A DNA stretch of 8,305 bases from an uncultured SAR86 cluster bacterium (GCA_938075575.1 CALJHI010000027.1:1-8305), one strand, 5' to 3'; counted from the first letter of the stretch, positions 1 through 7,352 are shown. Numbers and translations: made by a program. Notes: generated from the sequence alone by a model not told the origin.

Positions 1-198
1 AAAAAGAGATTTAACAATGTCTCTGGATTTTCTTGAGTCAATTTTGTCTCCAACGCTTATTGGAATAACATTAAAGATGCTTCCAGTAGAAACTCTTTGC
101 AATCCTATAATTCGAATATCACTAACTAAAAATTCGTCGAATGCAGAGACGTTAATAGTCAAAAGTAGAATTAATATAGCTTTTTTGATGGTTGCCAT
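1..198 (-). CDS. bamA: Outer membrane protein assembly factor BamA, N-terminal fragment
   Basis: First 66 codons of BamA, the outer-membrane barrel that folds and inserts other beta-barrel proteins as the core of the BAM complex; the rest lies beyond the window edge. The ATG is at 198. Residues 1-19 form a signal peptide: a lysine pair at 5-6, a hydrophobic run (AILILLL) and a likely cleavage site after VSA. The mature start, FDEFLVSDIRIIGLQRVSTG, closely matches the beginning of POTRA domain 1 (E. coli FVVKDIHFEGLQRV), and the segment ending in SLF matches its second helix. The gene starts 6 nt after the rseP stop. An AAGG stands about 14 nt before the ATG, too far to be a good ribosome site, so translational coupling to rseP is likely. 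The identification is firm despite the truncation. The barrel, the remaining POTRA domains and the downstream neighbours (often skp, lpxD, fabZ) cannot be seen. Confidence 0.95.
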   Translation of the reverse strand, partial: MATIKKAILILLLTINVSAFDEFLVSDIRIIGLQRVSTGSIFNVIPISVGDKIDSRKSRDIVKSLF

Positions 199-204
199 AA
201 ATAT

Positions 205-1560
205 CTATATATACCTTGAAATATCATTAAAAATAGCAAATATCATCAGCATACCCACAAGTACTGCACCGACAGTAAAAACATAGCCCTCAATTTTCTC
301 TGGAAGAGGTTTGCCTCTTACCGCCTCAATACCCAATAACACTAACTGACCGCCATCAAGGACAGGCAAGGGAAGTAAATTAAGAACACCTAAACTAATG
401 CTTAATAACGCCATCAAATATAAAAAAGGTATTATTCCAGCTTTAGCAGTATCTCCAGCCATTTGCGCGATACCAATGGGTCCACTTAAATTTTCAGCGC
501 CCATATTTCCAGTAATCATCTTTCCAATAAACTGAAGAGTTTTTAAGCTTAGGTTATAAGTTTCATATGTACCCTTTACTATGGATTCAATAAAGCTTCT
601 CTTTGAGCCAAACTGAACACCCAATGAGCCAACACTTTTACCTTCTGTATTAATAAAAGAATCAAGATCTACTTGTTTAAATATATTGTTTCCATCTCTT
701 TCAATAATTAGATCAATAGATGAATTTGGCTTATCTTTAATTAAGTTATTAATATCCTGAATATAAACAATACTATTAGAATCTATTTTTGTAATAATAT
801 CTCCAGACTCAAGGCCGGCAAGCTCTGCGGAACTTCCCTTTGTTACTTTGCCAATAACGGCAAGATTCTTATATTCAATATCTAATCCAAGGGCTGATAG
901 CGGGTCTTTCTGAAGCTCAGAAGTGCTAAGAAAGTCATTTACAATAATAGCAGATCTATAAGTTTCTCCGGATGTTCTATTTAATAGATTTAAGTTAATC
1001 TCGCCAGAAAAGCCAGCATATGAGAGCAATTCTAGTGGTATATCTTTAGGATCAGATATTGTTTGAGAATTTATACCAACAATCTCATCGCCAATATTAA
1101 TATTATTTGAAGTTTGGAATAAAACTGATTCGTTAATATTTTGAACAGTTGCAACATTGTTGAGATTTGTAGTATTCATAAAAACAATACTAAATACTAA
1201 AATAGCAAGTAAAAAATTAGCAAGAGGTCCTGCAAACATAATTGCAGCTCTCTGCCATTTTGGCTTTGAATCAAAAGTATTTTTTAATTGTTCGTCTGTT
1301 AACTCATTTCTTATTTCAGGCTCAACTTCAACTAATTTATCAGTAATCATGGAAACATAGCCGCCCAGTGGCAGCGCGGATAAGGCAAATTCGGTTCCAT
1401 GTTTATCTTTTTTCTTATATATAACTGGACCCATGCCAAGAGAAAAAGTTTGAACGTGAACTTTACACATTCTTGCTACAATGAAATGGCCGTATTCATG
1501 AATAGTTACTAAGATGCCTATAAGCACTAAGAATGAAGATATGTATATTAAAGTTGACAT
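205..1560 (-). CDS. rseP: RIP metalloprotease RseP (site-2 protease)
   Basis: Inner-membrane zinc protease of 451 residues (E. coli RseP has 450). In the family it makes the second, intramembrane cut in the anti-sigma factor RseA, releasing sigma-E in response to outer-membrane protein misfolding, and it also clears leftover signal peptides. The zinc-site motif HEYGH is at residues 21-25 in the first membrane helix. GGYVSM at 66-71 matches the membrane-associated beta-loop. MFAGPLANF at 108-116 opens the second helix. Two PDZ domains follow, at about 128-215 and 222-310 (the second contains SSAELAGLESGD). NLLPLPVLDGG at 394-404 supplies the third zinc ligand, Asp402, the same numbering as in E. 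coli. A last membrane helix lies near 425-445. All catalytic residues are present, so the enzyme should be active. It sits 13 nt after dxr and 6 nt before bamA, the usual place. No Shine-Dalgarno site is visible. Whether an RseA/sigma-E pair exists in this genome cannot be judged here. Confidence 0.97.
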   Translation of the reverse strand: MSTLIYISSFLVLIGILVTIHEYGHFIVARMCKVHVQTFSLGMGPVIYKKKDKHGTEFALSALPLGGYVSMITDKLVEVEPEIRNELTDEQLKNTFDSKPKWQRAAIMFAGPLANFLLAILVFSIVFMNTTNLNNVATVQNINESVLFQTSNNINIGDEIVGINSQTISDPKDIPLELLSYAGFSGEINLNLLNRTSGETYRSAIIVNDFLSTSELQKDPLSALGLDIEYKNLAVIGKVTKGSSAELAGLESGDIITKIDSNSIVYIQDINNLIKDKPNSSIDLIIERDGNNIFKQVDLDSFINTEGKSVGSLGVQFGSKRSFIESIVKGTYETYNLSLKTLQFIGKMITGNMGAENLSGPIGIAQMAGDTAKAGIIPFLYLMALLSISLGVLNLLPLPVLDGGQLVLLGIEAVRGKPLPEKIEGYVFTVGAVLVGMLMIFAIFNDISRYI

Positions 1561-1573
1561 AATTTAAGTATTT

Positions 1574-2728
1574 TTAAGATAGTGATTCTATCACCTTCTT
1601 CGCTTGCATGCGTGTTTCTTTGTCCATTTCATATATTGATTCAAGGTCAATATTGTTTGACACTGAAGTAGTATCAAAAGTTCTTCTTATGACTGTATAT
1701 ATATCAGAAAATTTTATTTCATCACTTAAAAATGAAGCAACCGCTATCTCATTTGCTGCATTAAATATGGTCCCAGATAATCCCCCTTCATTACATATAT
1801 CTCTCGCCATTGTCTCTAAAAATAATCTATCTTTGGGGAAAGGTAAAAAAGTAAGCTCCATCCCTTCAAATTCTAAAGGTCTAAAGTCAAATGGTATTTT
1901 TCTATCAAAAGATAATGCATTTGCAATTGGCACCCTCATGTCTGGATTGCTCATTTGTGAAATGCTGGAACCGTCTACAAAAGTCACTATTGAATGAATT
2001 ATGCTTTGAGGGTGAACAACAAGCTTGAAAAAAGATTCATCTAAGTTAAATAAATATTTTGCTTCTATCAATTCAAGACATTTGTTAACCAAGGTTGCAG
2101 AATCAATTGAAATTTTGGAGCCCATAGACCAGTTAGGATGAGAAAGGGCTTGCTTTTTGGTTACATTAGATAATTTATCTATGGGCTGATGCAAAAATGG
2201 TCCTCCTGAAGCAGTTATAACAATCTGTGATATATCAGAAGAGTCCTTGCATGATAGCAAGCATTGATTGATGGCATTATGCTCGCTATCAATTGGGATA
2301 ATATTTGTACCACTCTCTTTAGCAAGCGGTAACAACAAATCACCAGCCACAACAATACTTTCTTTGTTTGCTAGCAGTACATTTCTTCCAGTTTTTGCTG
2401 CTAGCATTGTTGTCTTTAAACCCTCAAATCCAGATATTGCTGAAACTATTACATCAATGTCTTTATTCGCAATTAACTCTTCGAGCTCTGCTGAACCAGA
2501 TAAAATTTTAGGAAAGATACTTGGTGTTGAGTGAAGATCTTGGATGGAGTTATTATTATTAGAATGAACAAATTCAGGAGAGAAATCATTAATAATTTCT
2601 TTTGCTCTTTGTACATTGCTATCAAAAGATATGCCAAGCAAGTTAAAAGTATCATAGTTTTCTTTTAGCACTCTTAAGGTGCTATATCCAACACTGCCTG
2701 TGCTGCCAAGGATCAAAATATTTTTCAT
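1574..2728 (-). CDS. dxr: 1-deoxy-D-xylulose 5-phosphate reductoisomerase
   Basis: Cytosolic enzyme of the MEP isoprenoid pathway, converting 1-deoxy-D-xylulose 5-phosphate with NADPH to 2-C-methyl-D-erythritol 4-phosphate. It has 384 residues against 398 in E. coli. GSTGSVG at 8-14 is the NADPH-binding loop. LANKES at 119-124 follows the Rossmann core. The metal ligands are visible as Asp147 and Glu149 (in IDSEHNAI) and Glu219 (in NKCLELIEAK). TASGGPF at 172-178 and HPNWSMGSKISIDSAT at 197-212 are the substrate-binding and flexible-loop motifs, with His197 at the place of E. coli His209. The C-terminal helical domain is complete. The ATG overlaps the cdsA stop as ATGA (4 nt), a classic coupling arrangement, and no Shine-Dalgarno site is seen. 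Its product feeds the isoprenoid chain used by UppS in the same operon. The placement after cdsA is the Pseudomonas order, not the Escherichia order. Confidence 0.98.
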   Translation of the reverse strand: MKNILILGSTGSVGYSTLRVLKENYDTFNLLGISFDSNVQRAKEIINDFSPEFVHSNNNNSIQDLHSTPSIFPKILSGSAELEELIANKDIDVIVSAISGFEGLKTTMLAAKTGRNVLLANKESIVVAGDLLLPLAKESGTNIIPIDSEHNAINQCLLSCKDSSDISQIVITASGGPFLHQPIDKLSNVTKKQALSHPNWSMGSKISIDSATLVNKCLELIEAKYLFNLDESFFKLVVHPQSIIHSIVTFVDGSSISQMSNPDMRVPIANALSFDRKIPFDFRPLEFEGMELTFLPFPKDRLFLETMARDICNEGGLSGTIFNAANEIAVASFLSDEIKFSDIYTVIRRTFDTTSVSNNIDLESIYEMDKETRMQAKKVIESLS

Positions 2729-3552
2729 GCCGAGAAATGCATTAAAAGTATGATCAAAACTGGAAAAGATGAGAGATGAGAGTCAATTCTGTCTAATATC
2801 CCCCCATGACCAGGCAAAATATTTCCAGTATCTTTAACCCCGGATTTTCTCTTTAAAAAACTGAAGAAGTAATCTCCAACAAAAGCATAAAAAGACCCGG
2901 TCAAGAGAATTACAACAAAAGAAAGAGATATATTAAAAAAGAGGCAAAAAACTAAACTTAGAATAAAAATAGACCCCATACCCCCAATAAATCCTTCCAG
3001 AGATTTATTTGGACTTATTTCAGAAAATAAAGGTGTCTTTCCATAAGAAGATCCAACTAAATAAGCTGAACTATCAGAAATGGCAGAGTTAAGAATTAAA
3101 ATAAAAAATAAAATAAAGTTTGAAAATGAGAAGAGGTTTTCAATCTTCATTAAGATTAGCGAACAACAAAAAAAAGAAATTAATATAATGAGTCTGATGT
3201 ATGTATTATTGAATGAAATAAGATTTAGCTTTGAGGTTTTTTCTGTTAATAAGAAAATGCCAAACAAAAACCAAAAGAAAGTTGAAATCCCTATTACTAT
3301 AATTAAAAACTTAATTGAGCTTAAGCTTAAGTAATAGCATAGAATCATTAAAACTAAAAAAAATAAGTTATGTATAATTTTATTTTTGTTTGAGTTTCTT
3401 AACCACTCATTATTAGTAGCAAAGAGCAGCAAAAAGACCGATAGCAATAATAACTCTACATTTTGAAGATATATGATGCCTAATATTGGTAACGTAATTA
3501 GTAACGCTGTTGCGCTCCTGGTAAGAAAATTTGATTTAAACTCTTTTTCCAA
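2725..3552 (-). CDS. cdsA: Phosphatidate cytidylyltransferase (CDP-diglyceride synthase), TTG start
   Basis: Polytopic inner-membrane enzyme that makes CDP-diacylglycerol from phosphatidate and CTP, the branch point of phospholipid synthesis. It has 275 residues (E. coli 285). Several hydrophobic segments cover most of residues 12-225, very rich in I, L and F. SDSSAYLVG at 159-167 and SPNKSLEGFIGG at 180-191 match conserved family motifs. The signature spans 226-258, with GVKDTG, PGHGG and LDRIDS. The start is unusual: the codon at 3552-3550 is TTG, inside the 3' end of uppS (17-nt overlap), and no in-frame ATG or GTG occurs before the first membrane helix. LTRSATALLITLPIL at 10-24 aligns with the E. 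coli N-terminus, so translation must begin at or very near this point. No clear Shine-Dalgarno site precedes it. The coding strand is especially poor in G and C here, consistent with its membrane composition; nothing suggests transfer. Confidence 0.95.
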   Translation of the reverse strand: MEKEFKSNFLTRSATALLITLPILGIIYLQNVELLLLSVFLLLFATNNEWLRNSNKNKIIHNLFFLVLMILCYYLSLSSIKFLIIVIGISTFFWFLFGIFLLTEKTSKLNLISFNNTYIRLIILISFFCCSLILMKIENLFSFSNFILFFILILNSAISDSSAYLVGSSYGKTPLFSEISPNKSLEGFIGGMGSIFILSLVFCLFFNISLSFVVILLTGSFYAFVGDYFFSFLKRKSGVKDTGNILPGHGGILDRIDSHLSSFPVLIILLMHFSA

Positions 3553-4264
3553 AACGTCTACTCACTTTTTTAAATCTACTAATTAAATCTATATATAACT
3601 TTTTTGTGAAGTCTGGCCAATATTCATCAATAAACATTATTTCTGCATAAGCTATTTGATATAACAGAAAATTACTCACTCTTTTATCACCGCCTGTTCT
3701 AATTAAGAGATCAATGGATTCTTCAGGAACACATGAATTATTAATTATATAATCTTTATCTAAGCTATTGATGGAAATATTTTTTTCTAATGCATCAGCA
3801 GCTGCTTTCTTTATTATATTTAGAATATCTTGCTGGCCGCCATAACCAAGGGCTATATTTAGCCTTAAAGAAGGTTTGGCTATTTTCGTTTTATTTTCTG
3901 CTAAATTTATTTTACTAACTATGGAATCTCCAAAAGCTTCAATATCACCAAAAAACGAAAGCAAGACTTTTTGATTTATTAGATCTTCAAGCTGATCATC
4001 TATTGCTTTAATTATTAGTTTTTTTATGGAGCTTATCTCTTTATTTGGTCTCCCCCAATTTTCTGAGCTAAACGCAAATAATGTTAATGATTCTATGTTT
4101 TGGTTGATTGACTCTTCAACAATTTCTCTTACAACCCCAACACCTTTTTCATGACCCTTACTAACCTGAAGAGCATTTGATTTTGCCCATCTACCATTTC
4201 CATCCATTATTATCGCTACATTTCTGAGTGCATTAGATTTTGTAACTTCTGATTGAGTAGCCAT
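3536..4264 (-). CDS. uppS: Undecaprenyl diphosphate synthase (cis-prenyltransferase)
   Basis: Adds isopentenyl units in cis to farnesyl diphosphate, giving the C55 carrier for peptidoglycan and O-antigen precursors. It is a soluble enzyme of 242 residues working at the membrane face. IIMDGNGRWAK at 18-28 contains the essential Asp21 and the diphosphate-binding loop. FAFSSENWGRP at 63-73 is the second conserved block. LNIALGYGG at 135-143 corresponds to LNIAANYGG. IDLLIRTGGDKRVSNFLLYQ at 184-203 holds the arginines that bind isopentenyl diphosphate, followed by AYAEIMF with Glu208 and WPDF at 216-219. The Asp, Arg and Glu residues expected of an active bacterial UppS are all there. The gene begins 8 nt after the frr stop, and its 3' end overlaps the TTG start of cdsA. 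No Shine-Dalgarno site is seen. The first dozen residues are not conserved, so the exact start is slightly less sure than the gene itself. Confidence 0.97.
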   Translation of the reverse strand: MATQSEVTKSNALRNVAIIMDGNGRWAKSNALQVSKGHEKGVGVVREIVEESINQNIESLTLFAFSSENWGRPNKEISSIKKLIIKAIDDQLEDLINQKVLLSFFGDIEAFGDSIVSKINLAENKTKIAKPSLRLNIALGYGGQQDILNIIKKAAADALEKNISINSLDKDYIINNSCVPEESIDLLIRTGGDKRVSNFLLYQIAYAEIMFIDEYWPDFTKKLYIDLISRFKKVSRRFGKRV

Positions 4265-4272
4265 TAGGCTTT

Positions 4273-4827
4273 CTAGATTTCTAAAAGATCTGCTTCTTTA
4301 TCTTTTAAAATTTTATCAACTGAAGAAATATACTTATCAGTTTCTTTTTGAACAAGGTCTTCGATTCTTCTTAGGTCATCTTCTGAGATCTCACCATTGG
4401 TTTGCTCTTCTTTAGCAGAATTATTAGAATCTCTTCGTATATTTCTAATAGAAATTCTTGCATTCTCAGCCTCAGCTCTTGCTTGCTTAATGTAGTCTTG
4501 TCTAGTCTCTTCAGTAAGTGACGGCATAGTGACTCTAATTAAGTCGCCTGAAGTGCTAGGGTTAAGTCCTAAATTTGAATTCATAATCGCTTTTTCGACT
4601 TCTGGAACAAGGCTTTTATCCCATGGAGAAATAACAAGTGATCTACCCTCTTCTACCGAAATATTTGAAGCCTGGTTTAATGGTGTAAGGTTCCCATAGT
4701 AGTCAATTTTTATATCATCCAGCAAGGAAGGGTTTGCTCTTCCAGTTCTAATCTTATTAAAGGCAGTTAGTAAAGAGGCTAAAGATTTTTCCATCCTCTC
4801 AGAGGTATTTTGTATTAATTGTTCCAT
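4273..4827 (-). CDS. frr: Ribosome recycling factor
   Basis: RRF, which with EF-G splits the post-termination ribosome and frees mRNA and tRNA. It has 184 residues, against 185 in E. coli. The N-terminal helix leads to KIRTGRANPSLLDDI at 25-39, the family hallmark. The small beta domain follows, with DYYGNLTPLNQ at 42-52 and SLVISPWD at 63-70. The long C-terminal helices include IRNIRRDSN at 127-135, with Arg132 matching the functionally critical E. coli Arg132. Both domains are complete. It starts 1 nt after the pyrH stop (TAA, one T, then ATG), with no Shine-Dalgarno sequence in front, so re-initiation by ribosomes leaving pyrH is the likely route. Position directly after pyrH is nearly universal in bacteria. 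Nothing odd is seen in the protein. Confidence 0.98.
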   Translation of the reverse strand: MEQLIQNTSERMEKSLASLLTAFNKIRTGRANPSLLDDIKIDYYGNLTPLNQASNISVEEGRSLVISPWDKSLVPEVEKAIMNSNLGLNPSTSGDLIRVTMPSLTEETRQDYIKQARAEAENARISIRNIRRDSNNSAKEEQTNGEISEDDLRRIEDLVQKETDKYISSVDKILKDKEADLLEI

Positions 4828-4828
4828 A

Positions 4829-5542
4829 TTATGATATTAGTGTACCTACGTTCTTACCGCAAATGATATCTTTTAAAGCATTTTCTTTATTAACGTTAAA
4901 GACTTTCATCGGCAGCGCATGATCTCTTGCCAAAGTAAGTGCGGTAGCATCCATTACTTTTAGGTTTTTAGTAATAGCATCATTAAAAGATAGCTCTTCA
5001 TAAAAAACTGCATCTGGATTAATTTCCGGATCAGAGTCATAAACTCCATCAACTCTGGTTGCTTTTAACATTATTTCAGATTGTGTCTCAATCGCTCTTA
5101 AACATCCTGCGGTATCAGTTGTAAAGAAGGGGTTGCCTGTGCCTGCAGTAAATATAACAAAAAAACCGTCATTAAGTAATTGTATGGCGAGTCTTCTATC
5201 ATAATGCTCGACAACTCCTGGCATTGCTATAGCAGACATAACTCTAGTCTTAATTCCTGACCTCTCAAGCGCATCTCTAAATGCAATTCCGTTCATAACT
5301 GTTGCTAACATACCCATATGGTCGCCAGCTACTCTATCCATTCCAGCCTGATTTAGCTTTTCGCCCCTGAATAGATTTCCACCACCTATTACAACACCTA
5401 TTTGTGCGCCAAGGTTTTTACAGGTTTTAACAGATTGGGCCATTTGGTCTAAAATAGCAGGATCAATTCCATGCTCGTCTTCACCAGCAACAGATTCCCC
5501 GCTAAATTTAACAAGGACTCTTTTGTACATTAATTCAGACAT
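4829..5542 (-). CDS. pyrH: Uridylate kinase (UMP kinase)
   Basis: Hexameric bacterial UMP kinase of the amino acid kinase fold, making UDP from UMP and ATP in pyrimidine nucleotide synthesis. It has 237 residues (E. coli 241). YKRVLVKFSGES at 6-17 carries the ATP-binding lysine and SGE motif. GGGNLFRG at 53-60 is the phosphate-binding loop. DHMGMLATVMN at 74-84 is a conserved helix. GTGNPFFTTDTA at 134-145 contacts UMP. ATRVDGVYDSDP at 161-172 and KVMDATAL at 195-202 form the nucleotide pocket. KFSGES replaces the more common KLSGEA, a mild change. The ATG at 5542 lies 4 nt past the tsf stop, without a Shine-Dalgarno sequence. A second in-frame ATG at codon 5 is possible but leaves almost no residue before the first strand, so the first is preferred. 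Confidence 0.98.
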   Translation of the reverse strand: MSELMYKRVLVKFSGESVAGEDEHGIDPAILDQMAQSVKTCKNLGAQIGVVIGGGNLFRGEKLNQAGMDRVAGDHMGMLATVMNGIAFRDALERSGIKTRVMSAIAMPGVVEHYDRRLAIQLLNDGFFVIFTAGTGNPFFTTDTAGCLRAIETQSEIMLKATRVDGVYDSDPEINPDAVFYEELSFNDAITKNLKVMDATALTLARDHALPMKVFNVNKENALKDIICGKNVGTLIS

Positions 5543-5546
5543 TAAA

Positions 5547-6404
5547 TTATTTTAACTGTTCTGCGACCTCGTCAGCAAAATTTTTGGTTTCTACTTCAAT
5601 ACCTTCACCCACTTTCAATCTTGAATATGATTGAATTTTTGCACTATTTGTATTTAGAAGAGTCTCTATTGTTGTATCAGGGTCTTTTACAAATGGCTGA
5701 GAAATTAATGATACTTCTGAAAGAAATCTTTTAAGCTTTCCTTCGACTATTTTATCCATTATCTCTTGAGGCTTACCAGATTCTTTTGCTTGAGTAAGGT
5801 ATATTGCTTTTTCACGTTCTAAGATATCTTTATTGATTTGGTCTTGTGATAGGCAAATAGGATTAGTTGCAGCTACATGCATTGCAATATCTTTTGCAAG
5901 GTCTTGATTGCCACCTTCTAAAACTACAACAGTTGCTAATTTAGAATCTGAGTGAATATAAAGACCTGTATTCACTGAGCTTTCATATTTAACTGTTTCA
6001 ACTCTTCTAATCTGAATATTCTCTCCAATTGACTGCACTAATGCATTTCTTTTTGTTTCTATTTCTGATTCATGAATTGTGCTTATATCCTCAACTACAT
6101 TTTTAGAAATAAAATTAGCTACTTCATCGGCAAATTCTATAAATTGTGAATCTTTAGCAGCAAAATCAGTTTCTGAATTAATCTCAACTATAGTTGCGTA
6201 CTCCTCGCCAACAAATGTCTTGAGAATACCATCAGCTGCAATTCTTGAAGCTTTTTTTTCTGCTTTAAGAGCGCTGTTTGATCTTAATAAGTCTAATGCA
6301 TTATCTAGATCGCCCTCACACTCTACAAGTGCTTTTTTACAATCCATCATGGCTACACCAGACATATCTCTAAGTTGTTTTACTAAAGCTGCTGTAATTT
6401 CCAT
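5547..6404 (-). CDS. tsf: Translation elongation factor Ts
   Basis: EF-Ts, the nucleotide exchange factor that removes GDP from EF-Tu. It has 285 residues (E. coli 283). The N-terminal UBA-like domain shows LVKQLRDMSGVAMMDCKKAL at 7-26; the usual (T/S)GAGMMDCKKAL here reads SGVAMMDCKKAL. The core has SETDFAAKD at 78-86, where Asp80 and Phe81 are the residues that insert into EF-Tu. AMHVAATNP at 174-182, KPQEIMDKIVEGKLKRF at 211-227 and EVSLISQPFVKD at 230-241 are typical second-half motifs. The ATG shares one base with the rpsB stop (TAATG), so S2 and EF-Ts are tightly coupled. Purine-rich GAGG and AAGGA lie 10 and 3 nt before the start, inside the last S2 codons. In relatives rpsB and tsf share an autoregulated transcript, so a leader upstream of rpsB would control this gene as well. 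Confidence 0.98.
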   Translation of the reverse strand: MEITAALVKQLRDMSGVAMMDCKKALVECEGDLDNALDLLRSNSALKAEKKASRIAADGILKTFVGEEYATIVEINSETDFAAKDSQFIEFADEVANFISKNVVEDISTIHESEIETKRNALVQSIGENIQIRRVETVKYESSVNTGLYIHSDSKLATVVVLEGGNQDLAKDIAMHVAATNPICLSQDQINKDILEREKAIYLTQAKESGKPQEIMDKIVEGKLKRFLSEVSLISQPFVKDPDTTIETLLNTNSAKIQSYSRLKVGEGIEVETKNFADEVAEQLK

Positions 6405-7288
6405 TATTCCTTTTCCTCTTCTGTTTTATCTTCGGTTTGTTTGTTCTCTTCTTCAGAGTCTTCAGAAGGAACTGTTGAAACATTTTCGACCGTTTCAACT
6501 TCCTCAACTTCAGCTACTTGTGCAGGATCTGAAATCTTTGGCTCTTCTTTTTTTGCTTTCTGAATAATTGGAGTTTCTGAGTCAGATTTAGCTACAAAAC
6601 CTTTTGAAGACTCAAGACCTCTCTCACATGCATCTGAAATTATTTTAGTAATTAGTCTAATTGACCTAATTGCATCATCATTACCAGGAATAACAGTATC
6701 GATACCATCTGGATTTGAATTTGTATCAACTAAAGCTATCACAGGAATTCCCATTTTCTTTGCTTCAAGTACAGCGATTTTTTCATATTTAACATCTATT
6801 ACGAAAATTGCATCTGGAAGACCCTTCATGTCTTTAATGCCGCCGACGCTTGCTTGAAGTTTTACATATTCTTTCTGAATTTCTACGGCTTCCTTCTTAA
6901 TAAGTTTTTCAATTCTTCCAGAAGATATCATTTCTTCAATATCTTGAAGTCTTCTTATAGATCCTCTAATGGTTTTCCAATTTGTAAGGGTTCCACCTAA
7001 CCATCTTTTGTCTACATATGGTAAATCTAACCTTGAGGCTTCTTCTTTGATTGTCTTGCTTGCAGATCTTTTAGTTCCTACGAATAAAACTTTATTGCCC
7101 TTTGAGCAGATGTCTTCAACCTTTGAAGCTGCTGCGCTTAGATATTCTTGAGTAAGCTCAAGATCAATAATGCTTATTTTTTTTCTAGTATCGAAAATAT
7201 ATTTATCCATTTTAGGATTCCAAAATCTTTTCTGATGACCGAAATGGACGCCTGCATGAAGCAGGTCTTTAATTGAAACTACGCTCAT
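6404..7288 (-). CDS. rpsB: 30S ribosomal protein S2 with acidic C-terminal extension
   Basis: Small-subunit protein S2, bound on the outer face of the 30S between head and body and needed for S1 attachment. The core is clear: DLLHAGVHFGHQKRFWNPKM at 8-27, LFVGTKRSA at 68-76, RWLGGTLTNWKT at 95-106, GGIKDMKGLPDAIFVID at 149-165 and ALVDTNSNPDGIDTVIPGND at 185-204. The protein has 294 residues while E. coli S2 has 241. Everything after about residue 232 is extra: a low-complexity tail with PIIQKAKKEEP, then a strongly acidic part (16 Asp or Glu in the last 35 residues). No frameshift is involved; the tail stays open to a TAA that overlaps the tsf ATG. The ATG at 7288 has the only textbook Shine-Dalgarno sequence in the window (AAGGAG, 7-nt spacing). 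The gene heads the operon behind a candidate promoter and a structured leader. Confidence 0.98.
   Translation of the reverse strand: MSVVSIKDLLHAGVHFGHQKRFWNPKMDKYIFDTRKKISIIDLELTQEYLSAAASKVEDICSKGNKVLFVGTKRSASKTIKEEASRLDLPYVDKRWLGGTLTNWKTIRGSIRRLQDIEEMISSGRIEKLIKKEAVEIQKEYVKLQASVGGIKDMKGLPDAIFVIDVKYEKIAVLEAKKMGIPVIALVDTNSNPDGIDTVIPGNDDAIRSIRLITKIISDACERGLESSKGFVAKSDSETPIIQKAKKEEPKISDPAQVAEVEEVETVENVSTVPSEDSEEENKQTEDKTEEEKE
6408..6418 (-). promoter_or_regulatory. Tandem purine-rich ribosome site for tsf inside the end of rpsB
   Basis: On the minus strand, GAGG (6418-6415) and AAGGA (6412-6408) precede the tsf ATG at 6404 by 10 and 3 nt. They are formed by the final glutamate and lysine codons of S2. 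Neither spacing is ideal, but with the TAATG junction they should support coupled initiation. Since the run is also what Glu/Lys codons look like, a dedicated role is only moderately likely. Confidence 0.5.
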
Positions 7289-7295
7289 ATTATTT

Positions 7296-7301
7296 CTCCT
7301 T
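7296..7301 (-). promoter_or_regulatory. Shine-Dalgarno site of rpsB
   Basis: AAGGAG reads 7301 to 7296 on the minus strand, with a 7-nt spacer (AAATAAT) to the ATG at 7288. This is the best ribosome binding site in the window and fixes the S2 start. Its first A is also the last base of an ACCCTA that can pair with the leader (see the leader entry), so its access may be regulated. Confidence 0.88.
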
Positions 7302-7352
7302 AGGGTTATTTCTCCAGCCTTCTTATTGCCAACTCAAAGAGCACCCTAGCAA
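7296..7352 (-). promoter_or_regulatory. Candidate structured S2 autoregulatory leader upstream of rpsB
   Basis: On the minus strand TTGC (7352-7349) can pair with GCAA (7329-7326), closing a loop. Within that loop CTC (7341-7339) and GAG (7335-7333) can form a short inner stem over TTT. The loop segment TAGGGT (7348-7343) is perfectly complementary to ACCCTA (7306-7301), which runs straight into the AAGGAG ribosome site. Stem plus loop-to-downstream pairing is a pseudoknot layout. Known biology: gammaproteobacterial rpsB-tsf transcripts carry a conserved 5' element (the t44 family) through which S2 represses its own translation. That this sequence is a divergent member is my inference from position and pairing; the stems are short and I could not run a covariance model. 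Confidence 0.5.

Noticed and set aside
199..260. Possible separate promoter for bamA in the end of rseP (TATATA-like run on the minus strand)
   Set aside because: AT-rich runs are common here, no convincing -35 box or sigma-E type element is visible, and the run is coding sequence for the RseP end.
17..286. Plus-strand open frame of 89 codons opposite bamA and rseP
   Set aside because: Fully antisense to a signal-peptide region and the end of RseP; no domain and no ribosome site.
1608..2534. Two plus-strand open frames (129 and 88 codons) opposite dxr
   Set aside because: They are shadows of the dxr frame; dxr carries all its catalytic motifs over the same bases.
2473..2655. Minus-strand frame of 60 codons within dxr, other phase
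   Set aside because: It overlaps the Rossmann half of dxr, which is conserved, and the product is generic hydrophobic sequence.
3080..3334. Plus-strand lysine-rich frame of 84 codons opposite cdsA
   Set aside because: Lysine-rich antisense is what a Phe/Leu-rich membrane gene produces; there is no independent support.
6079..6567. Plus-strand open frame of 162 codons across the tsf/rpsB junction
   Set aside because: It lies antisense to two certain genes, has no recognisable motif, and its second half mirrors the Glu/Lys-rich S2 tail, which gives leucine-rich antisense frames free of stops.
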